NCBI GenBank assembly: GCA_030613605.1
Contig: JAUWLO010000089.1
Coordinates: 1-8,362, forward strand
Origin: Gammaproteobacteria bacterium
Lineage (GTDB): Bacteria > Pseudomonadota > Gammaproteobacteria > SZUA-152
Direction of reading: 5' to 3'
DNA: 8,362 bases
This document shows, piece by piece, positions 1-5,435 of this stretch. Each line of letters starts with the position of its first letter. The stretch's first letter is position 1. The notes below the pieces were generated by a model. The model was not told the origin of the DNA. It worked only from the letters and a program-made list of their open reading frames with translations, and did no database searches. A program made the translations under genes and the position numbers.

Positions 1-809
1 TCACGCAGATTCCAGCCATAGTTCCCGCCTCGTTTGATGTGGTTTATCTCTTCCCAATGATTTTGTCCCACATCCGCCAGCCACAACTCGCCAGTCTTGC
101 GGTCAAAACTCCAACGCCAGGGGTTGCGTAATCCATACGCAAATATTTCCGCCTTGCCAGGGCCGTTTATAAATGGATTATTTTTAGGAATTTTGTACTC
201 TTTGCTGCCACTAACATCAATTCTTAACACAGCGCCTAACAATGTTTGTTTATTCTGACCATTTCCTTTGGGGTCACCCCCTGCCCCGCCATCGCCCAAC
301 CCGTAATATAGATAACCATCTGGCCCAAAATGGATATCACCGCCATTGTGATTTGAAAACGGTTGTTTTATAGAAAAAAGTACCTGTTCCTGCTGAGCCT
401 TTAACGTTTTACCATTATCTTTACTCTCAAACCGGGTCAAGACGGACTCCAGTGAATCATTATTACGAGTATAAGAAAGATAAACACGACCGTTTTCAAC
501 AAAATGGGGATCGAAAGCCATACCCAACAAACCGGTTTCATTTTGCTCCGAATGCACACGACCCCTTATATCAATGAAAACTGTGCTGTTAGTTTTTCCT
601 CCACCAGTACTAACACGTAATACCCGTCCGGCCTGCTCAACCACATACCAAACATCCGGTTTATTTGGTGTCTGAAGGACAGCCAGCGGCCTGTCGAAGG
701 CAACATTCTCAAACACGCGCGCAAGTGCGATACCACTGCTGGCAGATACCGGCAATGTTGCCAACCATAATAAACCACCGACTATCCATTGCGTCCTCAG
801 ATAAAACAT
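1..809 (-). CDS. PQQ-dependent sugar dehydrogenase (GSDH/YliI-like), 3' end cut by window edge
   Basis: Seen: one uninterrupted frame of 269 codons runs leftward from ATG 809 off the window edge. Residues 1-23 look like a signal peptide (one Arg, hydrophobic core, VSA before a predicted cut at A23/S24). The mature part shows soluble glucose dehydrogenase family signatures: NHNGGD with H154, in the position of the catalytic base of soluble PQQ glucose dehydrogenase; GLGDGGAGGDP at 170-180, in a Ca/PQQ-binding region; GLRNPWRWSFD with R228; and DVGQNHWEEI at 246-255. Family knowledge: these are six-bladed beta-propellers that oxidise aldose sugars in the periplasm using PQQ and calcium, usually about 350-400 residues, so roughly 100 residues are missing. 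The start is well supported: GGAGG at 821-817 with 7-nt spacing. No PQQ biosynthesis gene is in view, so the cofactor may be made elsewhere or scavenged. The substrate cannot be told from sequence. Confidence 0.9.
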   Translation of the reverse strand, partial: MFYLRTQWIVGGLLWLATLPVSASSGIALARVFENVAFDRPLAVLQTPNKPDVWYVVEQAGRVLRVSTGGGKTNSTVFIDIRGRVHSEQNETGLLGMAFDPHFVENGRVYLSYTRNNDSLESVLTRFESKDNGKTLKAQQEQVLFSIKQPFSNHNGGDIHFGPDGYLYYGLGDGGAGGDPKGNGQNKQTLLGAVLRIDVSGSKEYKIPKNNPFINGPGKAEIFAYGLRNPWRWSFDRKTGELWLADVGQNHWEEINHIKRGGNYGWNLR

Positions 810-816
810 TCCATTT

Positions 817-821
817 CCTCC
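817..821 (-). promoter_or_regulatory. Shine-Dalgarno site of the sugar dehydrogenase gene
   Basis: On the minus strand GGAGG lies 7 nt before ATG 809. A second ATG at 814-812, between the two, is out of frame and too close to the GGAGG to be used. This site fixes the start at 809. Confidence 0.75.
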
Positions 822-834
822 GGCTTTATTTCTT

Positions 835-864
835 ATTCTATTTCCTGGTTGTCACACTCAGCAA
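835..864 (-). promoter_or_regulatory. candidate sigma70 promoter for the leftward sugar dehydrogenase
   Basis: Read on the minus strand, a -35-like TTGCTG (864-859) is followed after 18 nt by TAGAAT (840-835), which matches the -10 consensus at five of six positions. Transcription would begin near 828, leaving a very short leader of about 20 nt that contains the GGAGG site. It overlaps the candidate promoter of the opposite gene. Called by eye only. Confidence 0.35.
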
Positions 865-877
865 GGACATTTACACT
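849..877 (+). promoter_or_regulatory. candidate sigma70 promoter for the rightward methyltransferase-like gene and rsmJ
   Basis: TTGTCA (849-854, five of six to TTGACA) and TACACT (872-877, four of six to TATAAT) are separated by 17 nt. The start point would be near 884, giving a leader of about 34 nt before ATG 918. Its -35 lies inside the spacer of the opposing promoter, so the two would compete for RNA polymerase. Confidence 0.35.
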
Positions 878-917
878 GACCAACTATTTTAATCACTCAC
901 AAAGAACAATACGAAAC

Positions 918-1784
918 ATGACAGACTTTGAACCACTCCGGGACATGGGCACCTTTACCGAGGATATGTTCAACCGCATTATCGCCTTTCAGGAAAAAGA
1001 ACATCCAGCCTGGAATAATTCACTTACTTTCGAAGAACGGATAAAAGGTTTGCCTCTGCACAACCTGATTTTTAGCAACCCTGATCGAGATCCGACCGTA
1101 TATGGCCCAACAGTAGCACCATATTTTCCATTACGTGAAGAAATACAAAAAATTGCCTATTACATCAAACAGGTGTCACAACCAGACTCTACCGGCCCGG
1201 AGATGTGCGACCTTTACCCCGGCAACGGTTTTATTGGCAGCCTCATAGGCCGGGAAGGAATCCATGTCACTGGAATTAAACGAATTTCTGATAAACCCAA
1301 CCAAATAGAATTATTTACAGATAGCCATTGTTACGAATACAGCAATGATCCTGTTGATAAACAGGCTTGCAGCACTATGCTGGTTTCCTGGCCTCCCGCC
1401 GGAAGCAATCCCTCACATGACCTCGTTAAGCTGACGCCCAAACTTATCATTTATATTTTCACCACTCACATTGATGAAAACACCCAGGAAAGACAAACCG
1501 GAAGCGAAGAAATGCTCGCGACACTATCGAATGATTATCGTCTGCTAGACCATTGGGAGTCACATCGCCCCAAAAATATATTGCATGATGTTTGGCCTGA
1601 CATGACACCGTCAATAGAAGAAACCCGTCAGGTACATATTTATGCCCACACTTCTGTAAATGACATACAACCCATAAAATCACTTCCACCTTCCCAGCCA
1701 TATGACTGGGAAAAAGATTTTCAAATGGCTCTGTTAGCGCTACAGGCAAAACGTGAGGTGCAATCCAGGGGTTTCCCTGTTTAA
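918..1784 (+). CDS. uncharacterised protein resembling a class I SAM-dependent methyltransferase
   Basis: I do not recognise a named family. The 288-residue product has no signal peptide or membrane segment and should be cytosolic. Residues 97-118 (CDLYPGNGFIGSLIGREG, then HVTGI) resemble methyltransferase motif I (D-x-G-x-G-x-G followed by a second strand), with Tyr-Pro where Gly-Cys is usual. Residues 155-162 (LVSWPPAG) end a predicted strand where many methyltransferases carry a D/N-P-P-Y/F catalytic loop. A Thr-Gly-Ser at 194-196 follows, and the C-terminus has a charged helix (264-284). A Rossmann-type SAM-binding fold is inferred; the substrate is unknown. Start: the frame stays open back to an ATG at 789, but that would overlap the divergent gene and its promoter, so ATG 918 is chosen, although no good Shine-Dalgarno precedes it. 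It ends 21 nt before rsmJ and is probably co-transcribed with it. Confidence 0.7.
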   Translation: MTDFEPLRDMGTFTEDMFNRIIAFQEKEHPAWNNSLTFEERIKGLPLHNLIFSNPDRDPTVYGPTVAPYFPLREEIQKIAYYIKQVSQPDSTGPEMCDLYPGNGFIGSLIGREGIHVTGIKRISDKPNQIELFTDSHCYEYSNDPVDKQACSTMLVSWPPAGSNPSHDLVKLTPKLIIYIFTTHIDENTQERQTGSEEMLATLSNDYRLLDHWESHRPKNILHDVWPDMTPSIEETRQVHIYAHTSVNDIQPIKSLPPSQPYDWEKDFQMALLALQAKREVQSRGFPV

Positions 1785-1805
1785 CACTAGCCTCTAAAAC
1801 AATGC

Positions 1806-2633
1806 ATGAATAATATGCCTTCTATAGCCGTTGCCACCAATTTAAAATATGCCAGTGACTGTGCCTTGCTAGCAAAGCATTTAAATCTCCCCATATGTCA
1901 CGACAAAAACAATCACGATAATGTCGACGACTGTGCCACTTTTGATTTATTTTTAGGCTACGAAGACGATGATGCAAACGGCCTGCAACGGCTGACACTT
2001 ACTGACCCAAGTGGCAACCTTGGCAGTTCGTTATACGTTGATTTTATTGCTGGCAAGGTTGGTCACCGCCATCGCTTTGGTGGTGGCCGAGGCCAGCCTT
2101 TAGCCAAAGCCATCGGTCTAAAAGGCGGGGCTAACCCAACCGTTATTGATGCTACAGCCGGGTTGGGTAGAGATGCGTTTGTGATCGCCAGTCTTGGCGC
2201 CCAGGTAATGCTTATCGAACGTTCGCCTATTATAGCCGCATTACTGGAAGATGGACTTGGACGTGCTTCACACGATACCGAACTTAAAACAATCGTTACT
2301 GAGCGCATGAATCTGGTTACAGCTAATGCTATCAAGTGGCTAACTGATCTTCCCACTGAGAAGCACCCCGATGTTGTTTACATGGATCCCATGTATCCAC
2401 ACCGCAATAAAAGTGCGCTGGTTAAAAAAGAAATGCGGGTACTACGTGAGCTAGTCGGGGATGATGAAGATGCGAGCCAACTACTGCATGCTGCATTGGG
2501 CTGCGCAAAGCGCCGGGTAACAGTTAAAAGGCCACGCACAGCCCCGATACTCAGTGGCAGCATACTTAGTAACCGTAAACCAAATGGTGCGGTGGAATCA
2601 AAAAATACCCGTTACGATATTTATGTTCCCTGA
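1806..2633 (+). CDS. rsmJ: 16S rRNA (guanine-1516-N2)-methyltransferase RsmJ
   Basis: RsmJ transfers a methyl group from SAM to N2 of G1516 in 16S rRNA of the small subunit. Seen: YVDFIAGKVGHRHRFGGGRGQ (77-97, cited in two overlapping parts: VDF..GH and RFGGGRGQ), VIDATAGLGRDAFVIASLG (113-131) carrying SAM motif I, LIERSP (136-141) with the acidic residue that should bind the SAM ribose, YMDPMYPHRNKSALVKKEM (192-210) as the catalytic-site motif, and VKRP (240-243). These match the E. coli protein closely in order and spacing. Length is 275 against about 250, the excess lying in a divergent N-terminal region (residues 1-60). The start is ATG 1806; an in-frame ATG at 1815 is possible and neither has a clear Shine-Dalgarno. 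The gene follows the methyltransferase-like gene by 21 nt and its last 13 bp overlap the convergent regulator gene. Confidence 0.95.
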   Translation: MNNMPSIAVATNLKYASDCALLAKHLNLPICHDKNNHDNVDDCATFDLFLGYEDDDANGLQRLTLTDPSGNLGSSLYVDFIAGKVGHRHRFGGGRGQPLAKAIGLKGGANPTVIDATAGLGRDAFVIASLGAQVMLIERSPIIAALLEDGLGRASHDTELKTIVTERMNLVTANAIKWLTDLPTEKHPDVVYMDPMYPHRNKSALVKKEMRVLRELVGDDEDASQLLHAALGCAKRRVTVKRPRTAPILSGSILSNRKPNGAVESKNTRYDIYVP

Positions 2634-3223
2634 AAAATTCCTTCCTGTTTTTGATGAGGCTCAAGGCATAAGCCCATAACATCCAGCATCGCTTCGTTAC
2701 TGATGGGCGCATCAAGACAGGAGTCAGCACCCGCCATTAATAAACGTTGCTTGTGGTCACGATCGCCAGGATCCAGTACTGCGACAATTTTCACATGGCG
2801 TGTTGCATGATCACTTTTGATTAAACGACATATTTCCAGGCTTTCCTGACGAAGCATTTGTGAATCAATCAACACCACATCAGGGCGGAAATCAGTAATT
2901 TTTCGACCAGCATCAAACGTACTGTGTACAGCAACAGCCTCTGTAGTTTCTGAAAGTGTGTCCAGTATTTCAACCAAACGACTTGCTGACTGCACATCGC
3001 TATTGACAATAAGGACTCGCAATTGGTCACGATCCTGTCGATTGAATTGTTTGCCATTTTCTCTGGCAAATTGCGCGATATCCCCCATGGTAAAGGGACG
3101 TTTGACCACACCTGCAACCTCAGCATGCAGCATGCCATTTTGCATCCATTCACAAACGGTAATAGGTGATTCCATTAAAAGGTTAGCTACTTCGTTGGAA
3201 CTAAGCTGGGTCTTTTGAGCCAT
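2621..3223 (-). CDS. excisionase/MerR-like HTH protein with degenerate receiver domain
   Basis: The 200-residue protein joins two parts. Residues 6-54 (LSSNEVANLLMESPITVCEW, then MQNGML and TMGDIAQFARENG) fit the HTH_17/excisionase-type winged helix-turn-helix, which binds DNA. Residues 68-186 follow the response-regulator receiver layout, with RVLIVNSD (first strand), PDVVLID (third strand, D120 as phospho-acceptor), KIVAVLD and AGADSCLDAP. Several conserved residues are changed: the acidic pair is N74-S75-D76, the Thr/Ser position is L150, and the invariant Lys is A172. Conventional phosphorylation switching is therefore doubtful, although D120 remains. No sensor kinase is nearby. The start at 3223 has only a weak Shine-Dalgarno. 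The gene is 181 bp downstream of the small exported protein gene and overlaps rsmJ tail to tail. Likely a transcription factor; its targets are unknown. Confidence 0.8.
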   Translation of the reverse strand: MAQKTQLSSNEVANLLMESPITVCEWMQNGMLHAEVAGVVKRPFTMGDIAQFARENGKQFNRQDRDQLRVLIVNSDVQSASRLVEILDTLSETTEAVAVHSTFDAGRKITDFRPDVVLIDSQMLRQESLEICRLIKSDHATRHVKIVAVLDPGDRDHKQRLLMAGADSCLDAPISNEAMLDVMGLCLEPHQKQEGIFQGT

Positions 3224-3229
3224 TAAGTC

Positions 3230-3246
3230 TACGTCCAGTTTACGTC
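3230..3246. repeat. TACGTC direct repeat just upstream of the regulator gene
   Basis: TACGTC occurs at 3230-3235 and 3241-3246, 11 bp apart, about one helical turn. It lies immediately upstream of the regulator start codon, where a bound protein could block translation or transcription. Possible autoregulatory site, but chance is not excluded. Confidence 0.3.
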
Positions 3247-3291
3247 TAAATTAAAGCCGCTTCCTTGCAACCAGCGTCGCGACCACTCGAA

Positions 3292-3308
3292 GTAAACTAG
3301 CGGTTTAC
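3292..3308. promoter_or_regulatory. perfect inverted repeat GTAAAC-N5-GTTTAC, candidate operator
   Basis: Six-base arms GTAAAC (3292-3297) and GTTTAC (3303-3308) flank a 5-bp centre, 69 bp upstream of the regulator start. A third copy of GTTTAC is at 3238-3243. The symmetry suits a dimeric DNA-binding protein, and the obvious candidate is the HTH-receiver protein encoded just downstream. The rest of the 181-bp gap (3224-3404) shows no gene, convincing promoter or terminator. Confidence 0.35.
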
Positions 3309-3404
3309 AGGGGCGATTCTTTAGGCCCTTTCACCCATTAAAAGCCTGTAATTTCAGTCTTTTTACAAACCATTGAAAAACAACCTGTTATTTTAGAGCT
3401 TAAT

Positions 3405-3806
3405 TTATCGCTTAACCTCAAATCGATCTCCATTAGCCTTTCTGAGGTCAACTTTTACGCGATTTTTACTCCAGCCATGCACCTTGTCATGAGCTTCAAC
3501 ATACACAATATTAACGCCCTTCGGGATATGTACCGTATGACTGCGGGTAAAAGGCTGTTCCTGCTCGTGGGGGTGAAAAAGTGTACGAGTGCCCAGATCT
3601 TCACCTTTTTCCGAGACCACCCGCCAGGCGTCAGCATAGTGAGACCAGCCAGTATCGCCATGACGTAATGTTGTTCTCACATGCCAGCTACCTGTGCGAT
3701 ATTCAAACTGGGTTTTAACAACCTCCACTTCACCGGCGTAAACTTGACCTGCTTGCATGACGCTCATTAACAAACCCAGCCCCACCATACGGATTATTCT
3801 CTCCAT
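3405..3806 (-). CDS. small exported protein of unknown function with conserved-looking His motifs
   Basis: The product has 133 residues. Residues 1-24 form a signal peptide (Arg residues, hydrophobic core GLGLLMSVM, VYA before a predicted cut at A24/G25), so the mature protein of about 109 residues should be periplasmic. It contains no Cys and looks all-beta. I recall similar uncharacterised proteobacterial proteins sharing HGDTGWSHYAD (49-59), LGTRTLFHPHEQEQPFTRS (71-89) and HDKVHGW (106-112), but know no assigned function. The density of His residues in these motifs (49, 56, 78, 80, 106, 110) would suit metal or ligand binding, which is inference. The start is firm: AGGAGG at 3820-3815 is 8 nt before ATG 3806. 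It lies 57 nt downstream of pgpA and may share the rib operon transcript. Confidence 0.8.
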   Translation of the reverse strand: MERIIRMVGLGLLMSVMQAGQVYAGEVEVVKTQFEYRTGSWHVRTTLRHGDTGWSHYADAWRVVSEKGEDLGTRTLFHPHEQEQPFTRSHTVHIPKGVNIVYVEAHDKVHGWSKNRVKVDLRKANGDRFEVKR

Positions 3807-3814
3807 TTAAGTTG

Positions 3815-3820
3815 CCTCCT
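3815..3820 (-). promoter_or_regulatory. strong Shine-Dalgarno of the small exported protein gene
   Basis: AGGAGG on the minus strand, 8 nt before ATG 3806. It is the strongest ribosome binding site in the window, suggesting efficient translation of this gene compared with the operon genes upstream, most of which have weak sites. Confidence 0.75.
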
Positions 3821-3831
3821 GATGATTTTAT

Positions 3832-3867
3832 GTATTTGTCTATTTGTTCGTCTACGTATTTATCTAC
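3832..3867. repeat. three degenerate 12-bp tandem units, consensus GTATTTGTCTAC
   Basis: Units at 3832-3843 (GTATTTGTCTAT), 3844-3855 (TTGTTCGTCTAC) and 3856-3867 (GTATTTATCTAC) are in tandem, and the next bases ATATTTA begin a fourth. The last unit overlaps the pgpA stop codon (3866-3864). The array fills most of the pgpA to exported-protein spacer. It is AT-rich and has no dyad symmetry. Origin unknown; slippage expansion or repeated binding sites are possible. Confidence 0.45.
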
Positions 3868-4370
3868 ATATTTAAAGAAAGCAGAAATGCTGCCTGCAAT
3901 ACCAACCAGGAAAAGATGCCCGCTATAATGTCATCCAGCATAATTCCCCACCCTCCTTCGACCTGCCGATCTATTCGACGAATAGGCCAGGGTTTTAATA
4001 TATCGAAAAAACGAAACAGTAAAAAACCCACCACAATCCATCCAATACCCGGAGGTGCAGCAGCCATGGTAATGAGATAACCCACGATTTCGTCCCACAC
4101 GATACCCGAGTGATCATGCACACCCAGATCCTTGCTAGTGACATCGCATAACCAGATACCCACCACTGTCATGACAGCAACGATTGCCAAATATACCCAT
4201 AACGACAAAGGCATGATCAATAGATAAATAGGAATTGCTGCCAGAGTGCCAAACGTACCCGGCGCAACCGGTGCCGCGCCACTACCAAACCCAAAGGCCA
4301 TAAAATGGACGGGGTTACGCCATACACTGGTAGGTGCAGTATTACGTTTAAACGCGTTACGGTTAATCAT
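3864..4370 (-). CDS. pgpA: phosphatidylglycerophosphatase A
   Basis: PgpA is an inner-membrane, Mg-dependent phosphatase that converts phosphatidylglycerophosphate to phosphatidylglycerol. Seen: GFGSGAAPVAPGTFGTLAAI (27-46), the family's N-terminal signature; DHSGIVWDEIVGY (86-98), with the acidic residues thought to bind metal; FRFFDILKPWPIRRID (119-134); and GGWGIMLDD (139-147). Hydrophobic stretches at about 44-57, 58-77, 97-120 and 147-166 give the usual four-helix topology. At 168 residues it has normal family length and no key motif is lost. The start ATG 4370 is supported by AGGAAA at 4382-4377, 6 nt upstream. It follows thiL after 53 nt, a pairing common in proteobacteria and probably reflecting only operon history, since the two reactions are unrelated. 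Confidence 0.95.
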   Translation of the reverse strand: MINRNAFKRNTAPTSVWRNPVHFMAFGFGSGAAPVAPGTFGTLAAIPIYLLIMPLSLWVYLAIVAVMTVVGIWLCDVTSKDLGVHDHSGIVWDEIVGYLITMAAAPPGIGWIVVGFLLFRFFDILKPWPIRRIDRQVEGGWGIMLDDIIAGIFSWLVLQAAFLLSLNM

Positions 4371-4423
4371 TACTCATTTCCTGGCTTTATTTTCCTGCTG
4401 TTTCTTCCTGACATTTCACCTTA

Positions 4424-5401
4424 CTATAAAAAATGATCGTAACCCGTCAAAGATAGCTCACACTCTTTGCCTGCCCCATCAATCCAGCGTACGTCTTTCT
4501 GCTTTGATACGATCCCTATTTTTGTAACTGCACATCCTAATGTATCAAGTCTGTGTCTCATTTCTTTCTCGTGAACTTCAGGCACGGTAAAACACAATTC
4601 GTAATCATCACCGGCACTGGCGGCAAGTTGCCAGTCATCTGTTAACTTCAAACTTTGAAAATTATCCGACAGCGGAATTTTATCAATATTGATATCAGCG
4701 CCCACTTTGCTGGCAGTGAGCACATGGCCCAGATCCGCATTTAAGCCATCAGATATATCAATAGCAGCATTCGCCAACCCACGTAATGCCAAACCAGCTG
4801 CAATCTGAGGTGTCGGCTGTTCTAGCTTACCCAGTAATTTCTTGGCAACAGATACTGTCGGTTTAAGCTTGCCTTGCTTAACCTGCAAACCCGCGGCCGC
4901 ATCACCCAGGGTACCCGTTACATAAATTCTATCACCTGCAACAGCACCGCTCCTTGTAAGCGCCTGCCCTTCCGGCACAAAGCCCATTATGTGAATGGTA
5001 ATACTGAGCGGAGCATGTGGGGGACTATGGGTAGTATCGCCACCCACTAGTTGAACATTATGTTCACACGCCAATGCGAACAAACCTTGTGAAAAATGCG
5101 TTAACCAGTTTTCGTTGGAATCTGGCAATGTAATCGCCAACGTGAACCAGGCCGGTTCCGCACCCATAGCAGCCATATCACTGAGATTGACCGCCAGAGC
5201 TTTGTGGCCAATGGCCTCAGGTGTCGTATCGATGGGGAAATGCACGCCGCTCACCAGTGTATCGGTTGAAACTGCCAGGGACTGGCCCTCAGGTGGTCGC
5301 AACAAAGCGGCATCGTCTCCTATACCAAGACTAACGTCCGCACGACTGGATTGCTGATCGGTGAAATAGCGCCGAATAATTTCAAACTCGGAGCTGGACA
5401 T
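4424..5401 (-). CDS. thiL: thiamine-monophosphate kinase
   Basis: ThiL phosphorylates thiamine monophosphate with ATP to thiamine diphosphate, the active cofactor, in the cytosol. Numbering from ATG 5401 (325 residues): GIGDDAA (26-32) for Mg-ATP binding, STDTLVSGVHF (45-55), KALAVNLSDMAAMGA (67-81), GGDTT (120-124), TGTLGDAAAG (162-171), AIDISDGLNADLGH (213-226), GDDYELCF (264-271) and the terminal GYDHF (320-324). All expected blocks of the PurM/ThiL fold are there. The frame also allows a GTG start at 5410; ATG 5401 is preferred because its N-terminus (MSSSEFEIIRRYF) aligns with known ThiL beginnings. Neither has a Shine-Dalgarno, and the gene starts 18 nt after the nusB stop, so translational coupling is likely. 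Confidence 0.95.
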   Translation of the reverse strand: MSSSEFEIIRRYFTDQQSSRADVSLGIGDDAALLRPPEGQSLAVSTDTLVSGVHFPIDTTPEAIGHKALAVNLSDMAAMGAEPAWFTLAITLPDSNENWLTHFSQGLFALACEHNVQLVGGDTTHSPPHAPLSITIHIMGFVPEGQALTRSGAVAGDRIYVTGTLGDAAAGLQVKQGKLKPTVSVAKKLLGKLEQPTPQIAAGLALRGLANAAIDISDGLNADLGHVLTASKVGADINIDKIPLSDNFQSLKLTDDWQLAASAGDDYELCFTVPEVHEKEMRHRLDTLGCAVTKIGIVSKQKDVRWIDGAGKECELSLTGYDHFL

Positions 5402-5410
5402 GTGTGACAC

Positions 5411-5435
5411 GGCAATGGGCTATTTGCCCGAAGCC
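5411..5435 (-). promoter_or_regulatory. possible small hairpin over the nusB stop and thiL leader
   Basis: On the minus strand GGGC (5429-5426) and GCCC (5420-5417) pair around the loop AAATA, with an outer GGC (5435-5433) / GCC (5413-5411) pair across a 3-nt internal loop. It contains the nusB stop codon and ends just before the thiL start. A ribosome finishing nusB would melt it, so it could couple thiL translation to nusB. It has no U-run and is not a terminator. Confidence 0.25.

Noticed and set aside
789..917. N-terminal extension of the methyltransferase-like protein to ATG 789
   Set aside because: It would overlap the start of the divergent sugar dehydrogenase gene and both candidate promoters, and the extra 43 residues look like translated non-coding sequence.
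3361..3404. Terminator after the small exported protein gene
   Set aside because: The best pairing (AACA/TGTT with short A/T extensions) is AT-only and too weak; the T-rich run is part of generally AT-rich DNA.
3844..4080. Plus-strand open frame opposite pgpA
   Set aside because: Antisense shadow of pgpA with no ribosome site; the pgpA motifs on the minus strand are complete.
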